Shown here: piece after piece, positions 32,767 through 43,693 of the stretch
How positions within the stretch are numbered: the stretch's first letter is position 1
How the letters are laid out: the number at the start of each line of letters is the position of its first letter
NCBI GenBank assembly: GCA_025765615.1
Contig: JAIVFJ010000042.1
Coordinates: 186,001-250,000 of the forward strand
Length of the DNA stretch: 64,000 nt
Source of the DNA: Zopfochytrium polystomum
Lineage: Eukaryota > Chytridiomycota > Chytridiomycetes > Chytridiales > Chytridiaceae
Direction: 5' to 3'
The notes under the pieces: model-generated
Databases searched by the model: none
Seen by the model: only the letters and a program-made list of their open reading frames with translations
What the model was told of the DNA's origin: nothing
Position numbers and translations under genes: made by a program

Positions 32767-34992
32767 ATGAGCGATACCAACTCGGCCGTGTTTGGAAGGC
32801 AGGTCGACCCGGCAAGGGACCACAAGGTCGTCGTCGCGATCGACTTTGGCACGTCGGGGTCCGGGTGAGAGCTCACCGCGTGTGGCGGCGTGTACACACT
32901 GACAGAGCTTGATTGCGGGCGTGGGTGCGTGCACGTGCTTGTGTGCATGACCATCGGTTTGCATGTCTCTGGCCCAGCGAATCCTGCTGTCTAACCACTA
33001 GCCCCCGCCCTCTCCGAACAGGTATGCCTACGCCTTCACAAAGCCAGGAAAGAGATTGAACCCGACCGGGGACGTGTTCGCGCAAAAGTGAGGAGATGCA
33101 TCCTTGTTCATTTACCTCCATTCTCCTTTCTCAAACCGACAGGGCGACAGACCATGGCCGATGACGGACGGCGGCAAAACGTCCACAGCGATTCTGTTGA
33201 GGAAAGTCGCGAACGCTTGGAAGATAGTGTCCATTGGAAAAGAGGCAGTGATCGACGTATCAAAACTACGCAACCACGAACGCCAGCAGCACTTCTTTGC
33301 TCGCAGCTTCAAGATGAAGCTGTATGAACCTTTCAATGGTCCGGAAAATCTCATGATTAAGGACGATCAGACTGGCTTTACGATCAGAGCAACGGATTTG
33401 ATCGGCTTCTTTTTGCGCAAAGTAAAAGAGGGTTTGTACGCCGTGTCGAAGAGATTCTTTGGCCTGTGTGCTAAAATTTCCTGTTTCTGATTGACGTCAA
33501 GCTGCACTGAAGCAGATTATAGGCGCCACATCTTCCACCATTTACGAGACAGACATCCTCTGGGTTGTGACCGTCCCAGCCATTTGGCCTGAACCTGCAA
33601 AATGGATCATGCGGAAAGGCGCCGAGCTCGGCGGAATCATTGCACCCGGTCGCGAAGCGTCGTTGATGCTTGTCCTCGAGCCCGAAGCCGCATCAATGTG
33701 GTGTCTTGCAAACCGAGCGACAAGCTTTTCGGCCGGAGAGACGGTCATTGTCGCGGACTGCGGCGGGGGAACAATCGATGTGACGGTTCACAAAGTGACA
33801 AACGATAACGAGACAACCATGAAAGAGGGTGGGTAGAGAGAGGCGGCCCCAGGAACCAATATCAGCGATTCCTAACATTGCTGGACAATCCGTTGCAGCC
33901 ATTCCGAGCGCAGGTGGCGCTTGGGGGTCGACCGTCGTGGATAGGGCCTACTTTAAGCTTATTGGTGACCTTGTGGGCACCGAAACCGTTTCTGAGTTTG
34001 CAAAGAAACACCCGTCAGATTGGATCGATTTTGTCGATAATTGGGAGCGTGCAAAGTGCTCTTTTGATGGACACCGCAGCTCGCCAGTGAAACCGCCGCC
34101 TGAAATTGCAAAGATTCTTGCCGGTTGGCTTGCATTCGCCAGACGACCGGCCCGCAAATTGATGCTTTCTCCCCCTGCCCACCAGAAAATCTCAAGGATT
34201 ACAATGAACTCTTTGGCACCGACTTCGATTTCGAAGACGGTCGGTTGTACATCGAACCCGAAGACATGGCGAATTTGTTCGACGCTGCAGTCAAGTCCAC
34301 TGTGGATCACGTTCGGGCAACCTTGAAGAGGGCTCCTCAAGCGAAAGCTGTTCTCCTGGTTGGAAACTTTGCAAACAGCTTCGTTTTGCAGGACGCATTT
34401 CGCAAAGCTTTTGAGCCTACTCGACGCGTGATTGTTCCATCACAGCCGGGGGACTGCGTACTGAAGGGCGCGGTGCTCTTTGGCAACTCGCCCGAATGCA
34501 TTGCTGAACGTGTTTCGAAGTGCGCCTTTGGCATCAGATGTGTGGAGCAATTTAATCCCCTTTTTCATTCCCCGGACTTTGTGGAACTCATAGAAGGGAC
34601 TCTTTACGCGTCTGACCAAGCGAGCTGGTTCGTTGAATACGGCGAGAGAATCCCGTTTGGAAAGACCATCACGAGAACTTTTTTTCCAACAAGGACTGGG
34701 CAAGACCTTATTCGAGTTCAAGTGTTTGAAGGTCAAGAGCCGGGTATGACGTACATCCCGGACTCCACCAAGAGCGCAAAGAATCTGGGTGGCTTCAATA
34801 GCGAACGGTTCGACCCCACCATCCTTAAAGAACGCGGGTCAGTAAAAGCGTGACCAAAACAAGACTGAACCCTGCTGACACGTCACCTCTCGCAGCGTGA
34901 AAGTCAGTATGCTATTTGGGTTTTCCGAGCTGCTTGTAAAAGCGGAGCTGCCGAACGGTCACATCACGTCAAACAGTTTCACATACCAATAA
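32767..34992 (+). CDS. HSPA12-like Hsp70-family ATPase (H2)
   Basis: Atypical Hsp70 of the HSPA12 type, probably cytosolic. Seven exons (32767-32864, 33022-33087, 33151-33431, 33502-33828, 33899-34123, 34186-34837, 34896-34992), all in phase, 581 residues. Phosphate-1 loop AIDFGTSGSG (residues 25-33), the HSPA12-typical LWVVTVPAIWPEPAKWIMR and LEPEAASMWC (exon 4), phosphate-2 ADCGGGTIDVTVH near 235-247, GGAWGSTVVD (exon 5), adenosine motif AVLLVGNFANSFVLQDAF near 385-402, and the family end FGFSELLVKAELPNGH. Like other HSPA12 proteins it lacks a classical substrate-binding domain. Length and motifs are complete, so it looks functional. It is transcribed away from the coiled-coil gene G2. Confidence 0.9.
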
Positions 34993-35025
34993 TATTGTTC
35001 TGCCCCTGCCCCTGGTTGGTGCCTT

Positions 35026-35382
35026 TCAACAAAAATGGAATTGGACTCCTTTAGCATCCCAATATTTAGCCAAAATGTTCCTAAATCGACTGGAGTCATC
35101 ATACAAGCGAGTTGATGTGGCTTTTGCAACCAAAGGTGGCAACCATGAATAGCGCCCAGTGAGACTATCATTCAAATACCAACTCTTAGCGGCAGATTCA
35201 AAATTGGATGGGCCGACTGTTGCAAGCAGCATGTGGAATCGTTGCTTTGGAAGAATCTCTTGCAGACCAGCCAGTAAATCCAATGTAAACTCTGATTGAT
35301 CACCGTTACACCCGGCTGAGTACTCGTAATCGGTTTCCGTGTGCTCATTTCGATAATGCCTTGTGCTCACAGCTTTTGACAT
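35026..35382 (-). CDS. Small hypothetical ORF downstream of the Hsp70-like gene
   Basis: Intact minus-strand frame of 118 residues starting MSKAVSTRHYRNEHTETDYE and ending VQFHFC. Its composition is balanced (not low-complexity, unlike random frames here), with a middle part that reads like a folded protein (DLLAGLQEILPKQRFHMLLA). No family recognised and no introns needed. It could be a gene fragment, since the reading quality drops after about residue 95. It converges tail-to-tail with the Hsp70-like gene only 33 bp away. Confidence 0.35.
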   Translation of the reverse strand: MSKAVSTRHYRNEHTETDYEYSAGCNGDQSEFTLDLLAGLQEILPKQRFHMLLATVGPSNFESAAKSWYLNDSLTGRYSWLPPLVAKATSTRLYDDSSRFRNILAKYWDAKGVQFHFC

Positions 35383-36639
35383 TTTTCCCCCCCCTTCTCT
35401 ACCTCCGACGGTGCCCCATCCAGTCGCTTGCGGCGTACTGGCGCTTCGGCGCTTAGAGGGGAAGAAAGCAGATAACAGCTCAATTTCAATTCTCAGAGAT
35501 TCTAATCATGGCATTATAGGTGGGGCTTAGTGCATCTTTGTATGCTGAAGAGAGAAATTGTAAACGAAGGTTCAGGATTGGAGCTCATGATGAATAAGGC
35601 GAGAGCAAAGGAAAGAAGGACGAGACGGAGAAAATGTTACCGGAAGATGGTTAATCCTTTTGTACCGTGGTCCCAAATGTGGGATTTTTAGGAGAATTTT
35701 CTGTTGCCCATCCCGATAACTTTTGTTTTAAGGGGTTGTGTCCCTGCCTTCATACCAAAGCTTCCCTCAGTGAATCTTCAGCTGCTGCTGTCAATTCCAT
35801 AAAAACATTTGAAAAATTAAACTAACTGGATGGCAAAGCTGGTACCACCTGTGGCCCTTTCATTTTTCAGTGGCATATTTGGGATATTTCCGTAATTGAT
35901 ATTTGGGCTCCGAGGAGCTGAAAAATTCCTATCACCTACCACCCTACAGGCTTTAATGAAAAGTGAAGGTTGGTGCTTAAAACGGCTGGAACAACGCTGC
36001 TCCCGGAAAATTGCTTGCTGGATTACCAATATCCAAGCGTGGCAAGGTGTGTGGCAATGCTATCCATTTCTTAAAACCAAGACAATGACCACTTGTGAAA
36101 AGATGATTGCCTGAGACTCAGCTCTCCAAATCTCCTCACCCTAGGCAAAATAAGTAGAAAATGGACCCAAGTACCAATCCTACTAAGTGAAGCAAATGCG
36201 AAAGTAGGTGTTTTTGGGGAAACTAGACGGGACAGTGTATATGGAATCATAAGAAGCTATGAGATCTTCGTATCGAATCTGGTTGTAGCATCTAGAGTAG
36301 GGGAACTCTAAACTAAGACTCACACATTGTGACAACTACCTAACAGTCTGGCAGCGGCGCTCGCCAGAGTAGAAGGAATGTGGCATCTCTCGATATTAAC
36401 AGGAATCGCACGCGGCGTTATTTATTACAGTTTTCCGCACATGGGTGCGTGGTCAGAGGTTCGTTATCGCACGTAGCGTTGTTCATTGTTAGTGTCCTTG
36501 CGTGAGCAAGGTCGACATGCACTGGTACAGTACCAGCCCTGCGCGGTCGCAAGGAGTCCATTCCAATGAAGGGCAGCTGGGGCTTGAATTTACAGGAGGT
36601 CCAATGGGAAAGGGGTAAGGGGGGTTTCAGTAAGAAAAC
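35383..36639. repeat. AT-rich repeat-island start, with repeat R4 copy a
   Basis: No gene seen. At about 36271-36336 a segment (GAATCTGGTTGTAGC to AAGACTCACACATT) matches 38541-38620, defining a short dispersed repeat (R4). Confidence 0.45.
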
Positions 36640-37415
36640 AAATCTAATTTCTTAGAAATGGCATTTATTGAAGGTTTGATTGGTTGTGTAAAGAGAGATT
36701 AATGAGGCTGCTTCTCCAAGGGCAGCTATTTATATGGAGAGTAGAAGGAAGATAAATGTTTGAAGAAAAATGAAAGGAAGGAAGAATGAAAAATTAATGA
36801 CAAGGGAGAAAGGTAAGAGATACAAGGTTATGTGCACATTTGGAACAAGGGCAAGTTACTCAGTCCCTAATAGTAACTCAAGAGCCAAATAGAGCTCTTC
36901 CTCACTATCAAAGATAGTGAAATACAGCGCAAATTTTCTAAACAGACGTGGTTTGGATTGCGGATAGGTTGCATTTAGAGCAATTTCTAACCGAAGGGTA
37001 AGGTGTAAACAGTCTACTCTGAGTGAGTGAGTGGAAGGAGTGAATGAAGTGGAGATGTGTGTTTGTGGGTCCTTCTCCCCAACTTGGAGAGAAAGAGAAA
37101 AAACCCTGTTATGAATTATTGATACATGATGATGATAGGCACGCTGTAATAGTTGCTTGGGAAGCGTGACTGGCACAGGGTAAAAACCTCTCCTATATTA
37201 TCTGCTTGAGCAGAGGAGGAGGAAAACTGTTGACACCAGGTTTCTGTTCCACTTAATACTCAGAGTATTTGTCACCAGTGCAAGCCAGCGCCCAGGTCTG
37301 CATTGGCGGTGGCTTGCTCTCCCATGGGCATTGTGAGAACGATAACTGACAGTAACAATAGGTTCAGGTTCGTCTTGTGCCTCTTGCTGCTAACCAGTAG
37401 TTCTGCCTAACATAA
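36640..37415. repeat. Dispersed repeat R2, long copy
   Basis: The right part (37006-37415) is collinear and highly similar to 60786-61195. The left part matches 43170-43430 (TTAATGAGGCTGCTTCTCC, then GGAGCCAAATA) and 39062-39106 (AATCTAATTC to GCATTTATTG). It therefore belongs to one larger element present in at least four full or partial copies. On the minus strand, TGGTGTCAACAG near 37222-37235 resembles a retroelement primer-binding site, but no pol-like frame is visible. Confidence 0.7.
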
Positions 37416-37747
37416 GGTTTAACTGGGGAGCCCATTGGTGAGATCCCACTTAGTTAGTCTAGGCAACAAACTTGTCCAACTTGGTTACTGTAAGAAGATT
37501 TTACCTTTTTAGAGAGTTTTTGTTCAGGACAGGATTGGCTTAAAGGCCTTTTAGCCCTATTTTAACCAAACAGCCAGTGGGCCAATCAACTTACGAGAGG
37601 AGGGGCATAATTACAAGATAAGGTGCAGATTTCTGGTCAAATACAGTCAAAGGTACAGCTCTACTTCAAGCGAAACCACGCGAAGGAAGTGCAGGAGAAA
37701 GCAGGAGAGTTGGATTTCAGCCGGCGAACTGATACACTCTGGAATAG

Positions 37748-38145
37748 GGCTCTCCACGGTAGAGATAGGGAACGGACCAAAAAGAGCGCCGCTCCGGGTC
37801 CGTTCCGCGAAGCGTGCTTTCGGTCCTGGAGTCTGTGCTGTCTGCAAAGTGGAGCGGTCCGGTCTGGGCCGGGACCAGCAGGCAACTTTCAGTCAAATTT
37901 TGAATGAAGTGTGCGTGGTCAAAGCTTCAAGTTAAAAAAAAAAGCATTTGAAGGTTTCTAACAGGTGTAGGTAGGAGAATTTGCGTGGCTTAACCACTTT
38001 TCATGGTTTTCTAGGCCCACGGATCCGACCGTTCCGCGTCTGAAAACGATGGGTCCGGTCCGATGGCCAAAGCGAAAAATGGACTAAGGTCCGTTCGGTT
38101 CAACCAGACCTGAACGGTCCACCAGAACGGGCCGGTCCGTGGAGA
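37748..38145. repeat. Foldback-type element with GGTCCG-rich arms
   Basis: The ends are inverted: GGCTCTCCACGG at about 37748 and its reverse complement CCGTGGAGAGCC at about 38134. Both arms are full of CGGTCCG/CGGACCG words, so the single strand can fold into a long imperfect hairpin. It is non-coding, so a MITE or foldback element is likely. The target duplication was not clear. Confidence 0.5.
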
Positions 38146-38415
38146 GCCTTACTCTCCACAAGAGCCCAGCGCTGTCACTCAAGGGCCCCGGGTTCAAGTC
38201 ACTATGCCAGCTGTTGAAGGCAACAAGAAAGAGCATGGTCTTGAATCACAAGGAGTGGTGCGGTGGACATGCCTGACAACCCTGTAAGTCTGTAGTGCAT
38301 GGGGTGGGTTTGCTGAGGTGATACCTGGACGTAGTCTATATCAGTTCACTGTTGATGGCGCTTTCTCTTCCTGTTGGCCCTTTGGGGCTGGAACAATATA
38401 AAAATAAAAAATAAA
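38146..38415 (+). repeat. SINE-like segment with B-box and A-rich end
   Basis: A GGGTTCAAGTC word at about 38190 resembles a tRNA B-box, with an A-box-like AGCCCAGCGCTG upstream. The segment ends near 38395-38416 in an ATAAAA-type A-rich stretch. This is the usual layout of a tRNA-derived SINE, but only one copy is seen here. Confidence 0.3.
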
Positions 38416-38540
38416 AAATCTCCAAATGGACGAAAATGAAGACAAAACTGGAAAAGTAAGACTATATGAGTCTCTCTGTTTTATACAATTATTATGTTTT
38501 GGGACATAAGCCTTGAATTGCAAGCCCTTATATGTTATCT

Positions 38541-38620
38541 TCAATCGAATCTTGCTACAGCGTCTAGCAGTGGGGAAACTACAGCGTAGGTGCGACTACC
38601 AGACTCACACATTCGTAATT
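38541..38620 (+). repeat. Dispersed repeat R4 copy b
   Basis: Matches 36271-36336 with a small insertion. The spacer from here to 39238 shows no gene. Confidence 0.5.
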
Positions 38621-39238
38621 ACAACTCCGGTCTGGGCATCTGTGAATGTGGAATACTCAACCACATCCAACCGCATCTCACTCTATCAACATCAACTCGA
38701 AGCCATCAGCCTTATATCTGCTTCCATTGTCGATGATGATGGCATCCGATCTTGCCTCTGTCATCTTTCTATGATCGTCGGCGCTATGTGACGTTGGCGT
38801 TGTATCTTGCCTCCGTCATCGCTCATGCAAGGCCGGAGTTCTATCTCACGACGTTGGAGTTCTATCTCGCTGTCGCATCACGGACCCACGGTGCATCTTG
38901 GACGGCCAGAGGTTCTCCCTGAGTGTTTTTTTTCTCTCACAGTGAGCGTAGCTTGTGCGAATATGTACCAAGCCAGCGACAGCTGGTTGGAGAGGCCACG
39001 CAGTCTTCCTTTAAAGAGAGGGAAAGAAAGGGTTCAGCTTGGCAGCACTGTCGGAGTAGTCCAAATCTAATTCTTTAGAAATTGCATTTATTGGTAGGGT
39101 TGGTTGTCACAAGCCCGCAACAGGCAGGTGAGTACTTTGAATCCACAAACAAACAGACCCCAGCTACTGACAAGTCCCCAGATTTCATCCACCAATCTAA
39201 ATTCGAGTTGCAACCCCAAACCTCATGAGGGCGACGCT

Positions 39239-39562
39239 TATGGTGTTGAAATTAAATAGTAGATTGCGGCCGAAGGTTGCAAATCTAGCTGCAGCTTTGC
39301 TACTGCTATCAAGTGGCAGTGATGTAGAATTACAGAGAAAAAAAAATGCTTATATTTTTTGAAAATCAATGTTAGATTGCAGCCAAAGGCTGCGAGCGAA
39401 TCTAGCGGTGGCTTAGCCACCGCTATATCAGTCAGTAGTGATGGCAATAGCAAGAAATAAATTTTTGGGCTATCTCCAGTCAAACTCAATTAGCTGGGGA
39501 AAAAAATATAGCTTCCAGTTTTTGGCAGGAATAATGCCATTTGTTCCATTTAGCAAGCAACA
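39239..39562 (+). repeat. Duplicated segment carrying two R3 double-hairpin units (copy 1)
   Basis: Collinear with 42780-43085, including flanking words TATGGTGTTGAA at the left and GGCAGGAATAATGCCATTTG at the right. It includes R3 units at about 39262-39332 and 39374-39444. The Tc1 element is inserted at its right end. Confidence 0.75.
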
Positions 39563-41029
39563 TACAGTGGCTCACAAAATTGTGCCAATTTTTTTTCCGT
39601 TTGACTGTCCAACCCCCTCCTGAGCGCACCAGCAAAGATTTCTTTCTGCACACCCTCAGCAGAAGAAGATTGAGGGATTCAAATGATCTTGATCCGTTGG
39701 CACAGTTTTGAGCGTTTGCGTCAGAATGAAGGAGAGTTTGTTGGTGCAAACCTCCACCCTGTTGGATTCATCCTGCTCTGAAAAAAATTCATGAAACCCA
39801 TACCACTTGAAAAAAAAATTATATCTTAAATCTCCTTGACCAAGTCCACTCAGGTTGCGAAATTTCTGCCAATGTGAAGGTGAGAATGCGTACTGTTTAC
39901 TGCATTTGCACAGCAGAGCGTCCAGGCATTGAAAACATTCCTCCGACATCCAAGGAAGCTCTCCCCTCTGCAAAAATGTCAATTTGTTTTGGTAATTGCA
40001 TTTGGCGAGGCTAAAACTGCAGTGCACCTGACCCAGATGCATGAACAAGACACTGGGGAGACTGCCTCACCTGAGACAGTCAGGCGCTAACTCTGAGAGG
40101 TCAGTCTCAAAGGTTTATAGAAGAAGAAACAGTCAGCTCTGTCAGCGAAACAGAAAAACACTTGCTCAAGTTTGCCCTTCAATATCAAAACTGGGCAGTT
40201 GAGAACTTTAAGTGCGTTATTTGATCGGAGGAACCAAAGGTCAATATGGAGGGATCGCACAGCATAATGTTTGCTTGGAGAATTCCTGGAACACCACTTC
40301 AAGAACGTCACATTCAACCAACAAAAAGGATTGGTGGCAGATCACAAATGGTTTGGGGTGCCATTACGGGATCTGGTGGCTTGCAGTTTGCCTTCATGGA
40401 AGGCACAATTAATTCTGAGCAATATGTGACTATTTTGGAGAACAATCTCATCCCTAGTCTTGATGAACGCAGACTGGAAGTGCAGGTGTTAAATTCCAGC
40501 AGGACAATGGCCCTAACATACATTCAAATACACCAAAGAATGGTCAACAGCAATGGATTTCATGTTATGCAGTGGCCCTCTCAGTCCCTGACATCAGTTC
40601 CATTGAGCACATTTGGAACATCTTGAAGCAGAAGCTCAATTCCTATGAAACTGCACGAAAGTCAAACTTGGAACTTTGTGAACAAATCAGGAAAGAATGC
40701 AGGAATTTTCCAGCCAAAATGTGCAGAAATTTGGTTGAAATTATGCCTAGGAGCATTGCAGCAGTCATTGCAGCAAAGGGAGGGAACATAGATTACTGAA
40801 AAAAAATTTTCACATCAACACACAAAATTGTGCAAATGCATAGGTCACATGTTCAACTCCGCCTCTCGCATAATATGTACAGTACAGCCGTGGCACTTTA
40901 GCAGCAAATAGAGCATATCTCTGAGAGTAACTGAGCCGAATTTCATGTCTGTACTGCAATTATTGTGTGTGTTTGAGCAGAGACTGTCATTGTAGCAAAT
41001 CTATTGGCACAATTATGTGAGCCACTGTA
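39563..41029 (+). mobile_element. Tc1/mariner-type transposon, complete ends, dead transposase
   Basis: Terminal inverted repeats of about 25 bp (39565-39589, starting CAGTGGCTCACAAAATTG; 41003-41027 in reverse) lie inside TA dinucleotides at 39563-39564 and 41028-41029, the target-site duplication typical of the superfamily. Element length is 1,463 bp. The inside encodes a decayed Tc1-type transposase. The paralogous segment at 42780-43085 shows the site without the insertion. Confidence 0.88.
40150..40799 (+). pseudogene. Tc1-type transposase remnant (DDE domain half)
   Basis: The frame from the NWAVENFKCVI block through WRIPGTPLQERHIQPTKRIG and MVWGAITGSGGLQFAFMEG to the last block (LEQ-type helices, MPRSIAAVIAAKGGNIDY) follows the order of Tc1 transposases. 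There is a stop codon inside the first conserved block (after KCVI, about 40219) and frame shifts around the second catalytic Asp region (about 40480-40570) before the WNILKQKLNSYETA helix. The N-terminal DNA-binding half upstream is unreadable. It cannot make a working enzyme. Confidence 0.85.
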
Positions 41030-41410
41030 TTCTGCTTAGTTCTGCATTTTCGCAAGTGAGAGCAAAGCGAAAAGTAAAAGTGGTAATGGCACAAGCTCCG
41101 CTGCTGCCAATATGGTTTTGAAAAGGATATTCGCAAAAACAAGCATACCTGTCATAAAACCGCAAGGATCGGGACCCCTATTATTGCTCCCGGTTCTTTA
41201 GTTTCCAAGGCGTTATCAAAGTGTATTTGCGGCTAACCTGTCTTTATTATTGGGTCTGCTTTTACTACTTTCGTCTTAACAGTTTCTGTTGCACCAGGGT
41301 TTTCTCAACATATTTTCTTTTTCGGTGACTAACGGAGACTGCCCAACTGCCTAGGGATGGGGTGCCTGATAGGCCGTACCCCAAGCCTGCCTAATTTATT
41401 ATTTATTTTT
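41030..41410. other. Spacer between Tc1 element and repeat R1
   Basis: AT-rich, no gene or clear repeat seen. Confidence 0.4.
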
Positions 41411-42399
41411 GGCACTTGTACATACATGCATAGGGTTGGGGGGACTTTGAGCATTTGTGGTGGATGCTCCAAGTCAGGGGGGTTGACTTGTCAATTTTCT
41501 CTCTCTCTGTTTTTGGGCCATTTCTCTTTTTCCTTTTTTTTTCTTCAATCTGATTTCTGTCCATTGGCACCAATACAGAGTCCCTTCAAATCCATCTGGC
41601 TCACAAAGGTGAGGGTAGTGAGAGATGGTACACACCCGGGTGTGTACATGGTCCCTTCGTGGGGCTCCTCTTAAGGGGCTGTGGGTGGGGAATGCAGCTG
41701 GCCCCACCAGCGACTGTGTGACATTGCCGGCTCTGTGTTGGAGTGAGGATCACAGGTACTCGCCCGCCGCAACAACGTTGGTGGTGGTGGCGACGACGAC
41801 GGCGTCGTCGTCCCCAACCTTCCCGTCCCCGTGAGGGTGTTGTTGGCCGCACTTGGTGCAGCCTGCGACACCTGAGAGTTCGATCTACGAGTGCCTGCCT
41901 CGGTCCTATTGCTGTGAGAGTGAGATGCGTGAGTACGAGTGCGATGCGATAAAGCCTGTTGGTCGAGTGATCATGCCGACGCAGCCCGGTGGGGTGCGTG
42001 TACGATTGCAGGTGTTTCTGTGTGCGAGTTCCCTGCTGGCGACCTTCCGACCCCTACATAGTCAACTCCCTTCTCTCTCTCCCCCCCGTTGCTGGCGACG
42101 ACAAGGGCTCCCGCAGCACCGTCCGCGACGAGGGGCGCTAGGTCGCACCCTGTCCATCCCGTCGCTATAAACCGCTCCCATTGTATTTGAGATTAGGTTC
42201 CTGAGATAAAAACCCCTGTTTCCCTCTTCTCTCTCTTTATTCTGCGGTTGTGTTGCGCCCTCGGGAGTGCCCTTCCGTTTCCCCTCGCATTGGCCCGCGG
42301 CCACGCGAGTAATCAGTGCCCTGGCACCGATCCTTCAGAGGATTGTCCCTCTGAATGTTCATTCTTTGTGTTTGAGACCCCTGTTAGACAGATCAGTAG
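41411..42399 (+). repeat. Dispersed repeat R1, long copy
   Basis: Partner of 359-774, with an extra GC-rich internal block (about 41680-42240). Near the right side are a TATAAAC word (about 42165) and, just beyond the repeat, a CAATAAAG word (about 42462). A solo LTR is one reading; no protein-coding potential. Confidence 0.7.
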
Positions 42400-42541
42400 G
42401 GATACTTCGTGGACTAGGCAAGTAGTAGGGTTGAAACACCCCCTAGACAACAGCCCAATAAAGTTAGTTTTAGCCTATTATTTGCTTTCCCTCACTCTAG
42501 GGCCCAGATCCCAGGGTCAAAGGAGTGAGCATAGTCTCACA

Positions 42542-42975
42542 ACCGCAGCCAAAGGCTGCAAATCTAGCGCCAGCTTTGCCATTGCTATATCAGTCAGCTG
42601 TTATGGTGACTGTCAGACTGAGAAAAAATGAGTGTGGCAATGGTCAATGAAAGATGAGTTGCTACCACAAAGGTTTTGAAAATGATGATTCGCAGCTGTC
42701 GGCTGCGAATCTAGCGACAGCATAGCTGCCGCTTATCAGGCAGCAGTGATGGTAAACAGAGAATTAGCTAAAACACAATTATGGTGTTGAAGTTGAATAG
42801 TAGATTGCAGCCTTCAGCTGCAAATATAGCTTCAGCTTTGCTACCACTATCAGGTGACAGGGATGTAGAATTCACAAAACAAGTGGATAATGTTGACAAT
42901 GAGTAGATTGCAGGCGAAGGCTGCGAATCTAGTGGTGGCATTGCTGCCACTTATCAGTCGCAAGTGAAGGCAAGA
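42542..42975 (+). repeat. Cluster of four R3 double-hairpin units
   Basis: Units at about 42542-42609, 42690-42752, 42803-42869 and 42905-42975. Each has two short palindromes in the order GCAGCC-loop-GGCTGC then AGCGGTGGC-loop-GCCACCGCT (arms vary by compensating changes), followed by TATCAG and AGTGATGG-like words. The units are spaced about 100-150 bp apart. Confidence 0.7.
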
Positions 42976-43085
42976 GTGAGGGATAAGATTTGATTGGGTA
43001 TCTCCAGCCGAGCTCAATTACAAGGGAAAAGGACCAGAGTTTTTGGCAGGAATAATGCCATTTGCTCCATTTTTGGCAAGCAAAA
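42780..43085 (+). repeat. Duplicated segment (copy 2), empty of Tc1
   Basis: Collinear with 39239-39562 and continuing where the Tc1 insertion interrupts the other copy. Confidence 0.7.
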
Positions 43086-43169
43086 TAGTTTGTTTAATGC
43101 AGCATTTTATCCTGGATTATTGTTATACATGGGGGTGAGTCGCAAGGCTCTGCCTTAAGATATCTTACA

Positions 43170-43430
43170 ATTGAGCTTAATGAGGCTGCTTCTCCAAGGG
43201 CAGCTAGAAAGGTAGACAAGTGTTTGAAGACCTTCCTTTCATTTTTCGTCAATGACAGGGCAACACTGATAAGGAAGAACAGATATGAGATGAGAAGCAT
43301 TCACATGATTATGTAGGGTATAACAGGAATATTATGTATGCATATAACAAGAGAGGGCTCCAAGGCAACATAGATCCGTTTGTAACCAAGGAGCCAAATA
43401 ACTGTTTCATTATCACAAAGATAATGACGG
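43170..43430. repeat. Partial copy of repeat R2
   Basis: Matches the left part of the 36640-37415 copy in order, with gaps. The remaining DNA to 43693 is the promoter region of the next gene, with a G-rich tract at about 43549-43570. Confidence 0.55.
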
Positions 43431-43693
43431 GGGCGCTGCCTGCCATCACTGATATCATTTGCTTCTGTTGCCCGTTGGCTTCATGCCGGTGCTTGTGCCA
43501 AGTCTTGCCCGCCGCAGATGTCCATACCTTCTTTTGCCACTGCTGTTGTGGGGGGGGAGGGGGGTGGGTTGTTAGGTCTTTGATACTGCAGTGCAGCGAG
43601 GTGTGTTGGATAAGAGCAGGACGAGGAGAACGAAACGTGCAGGGTTTTTCCAAAAAGGTGGGGGGGAAAAATACAATAAGTAAACAACCGAAA

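Noticed and set aside
36856..37176. A 106-residue minus-strand open frame in repeat R2
   Set aside because: Its reading frame is not kept in the second copy near 60.8 kb, and it shows no gag- or transposase-like motif.
41000..43100. CRISPR-like array from the regularly spaced R3 units
   Set aside because: Units are imperfect, spacers vary in size, there are no cas genes, and the genome is eukaryotic.
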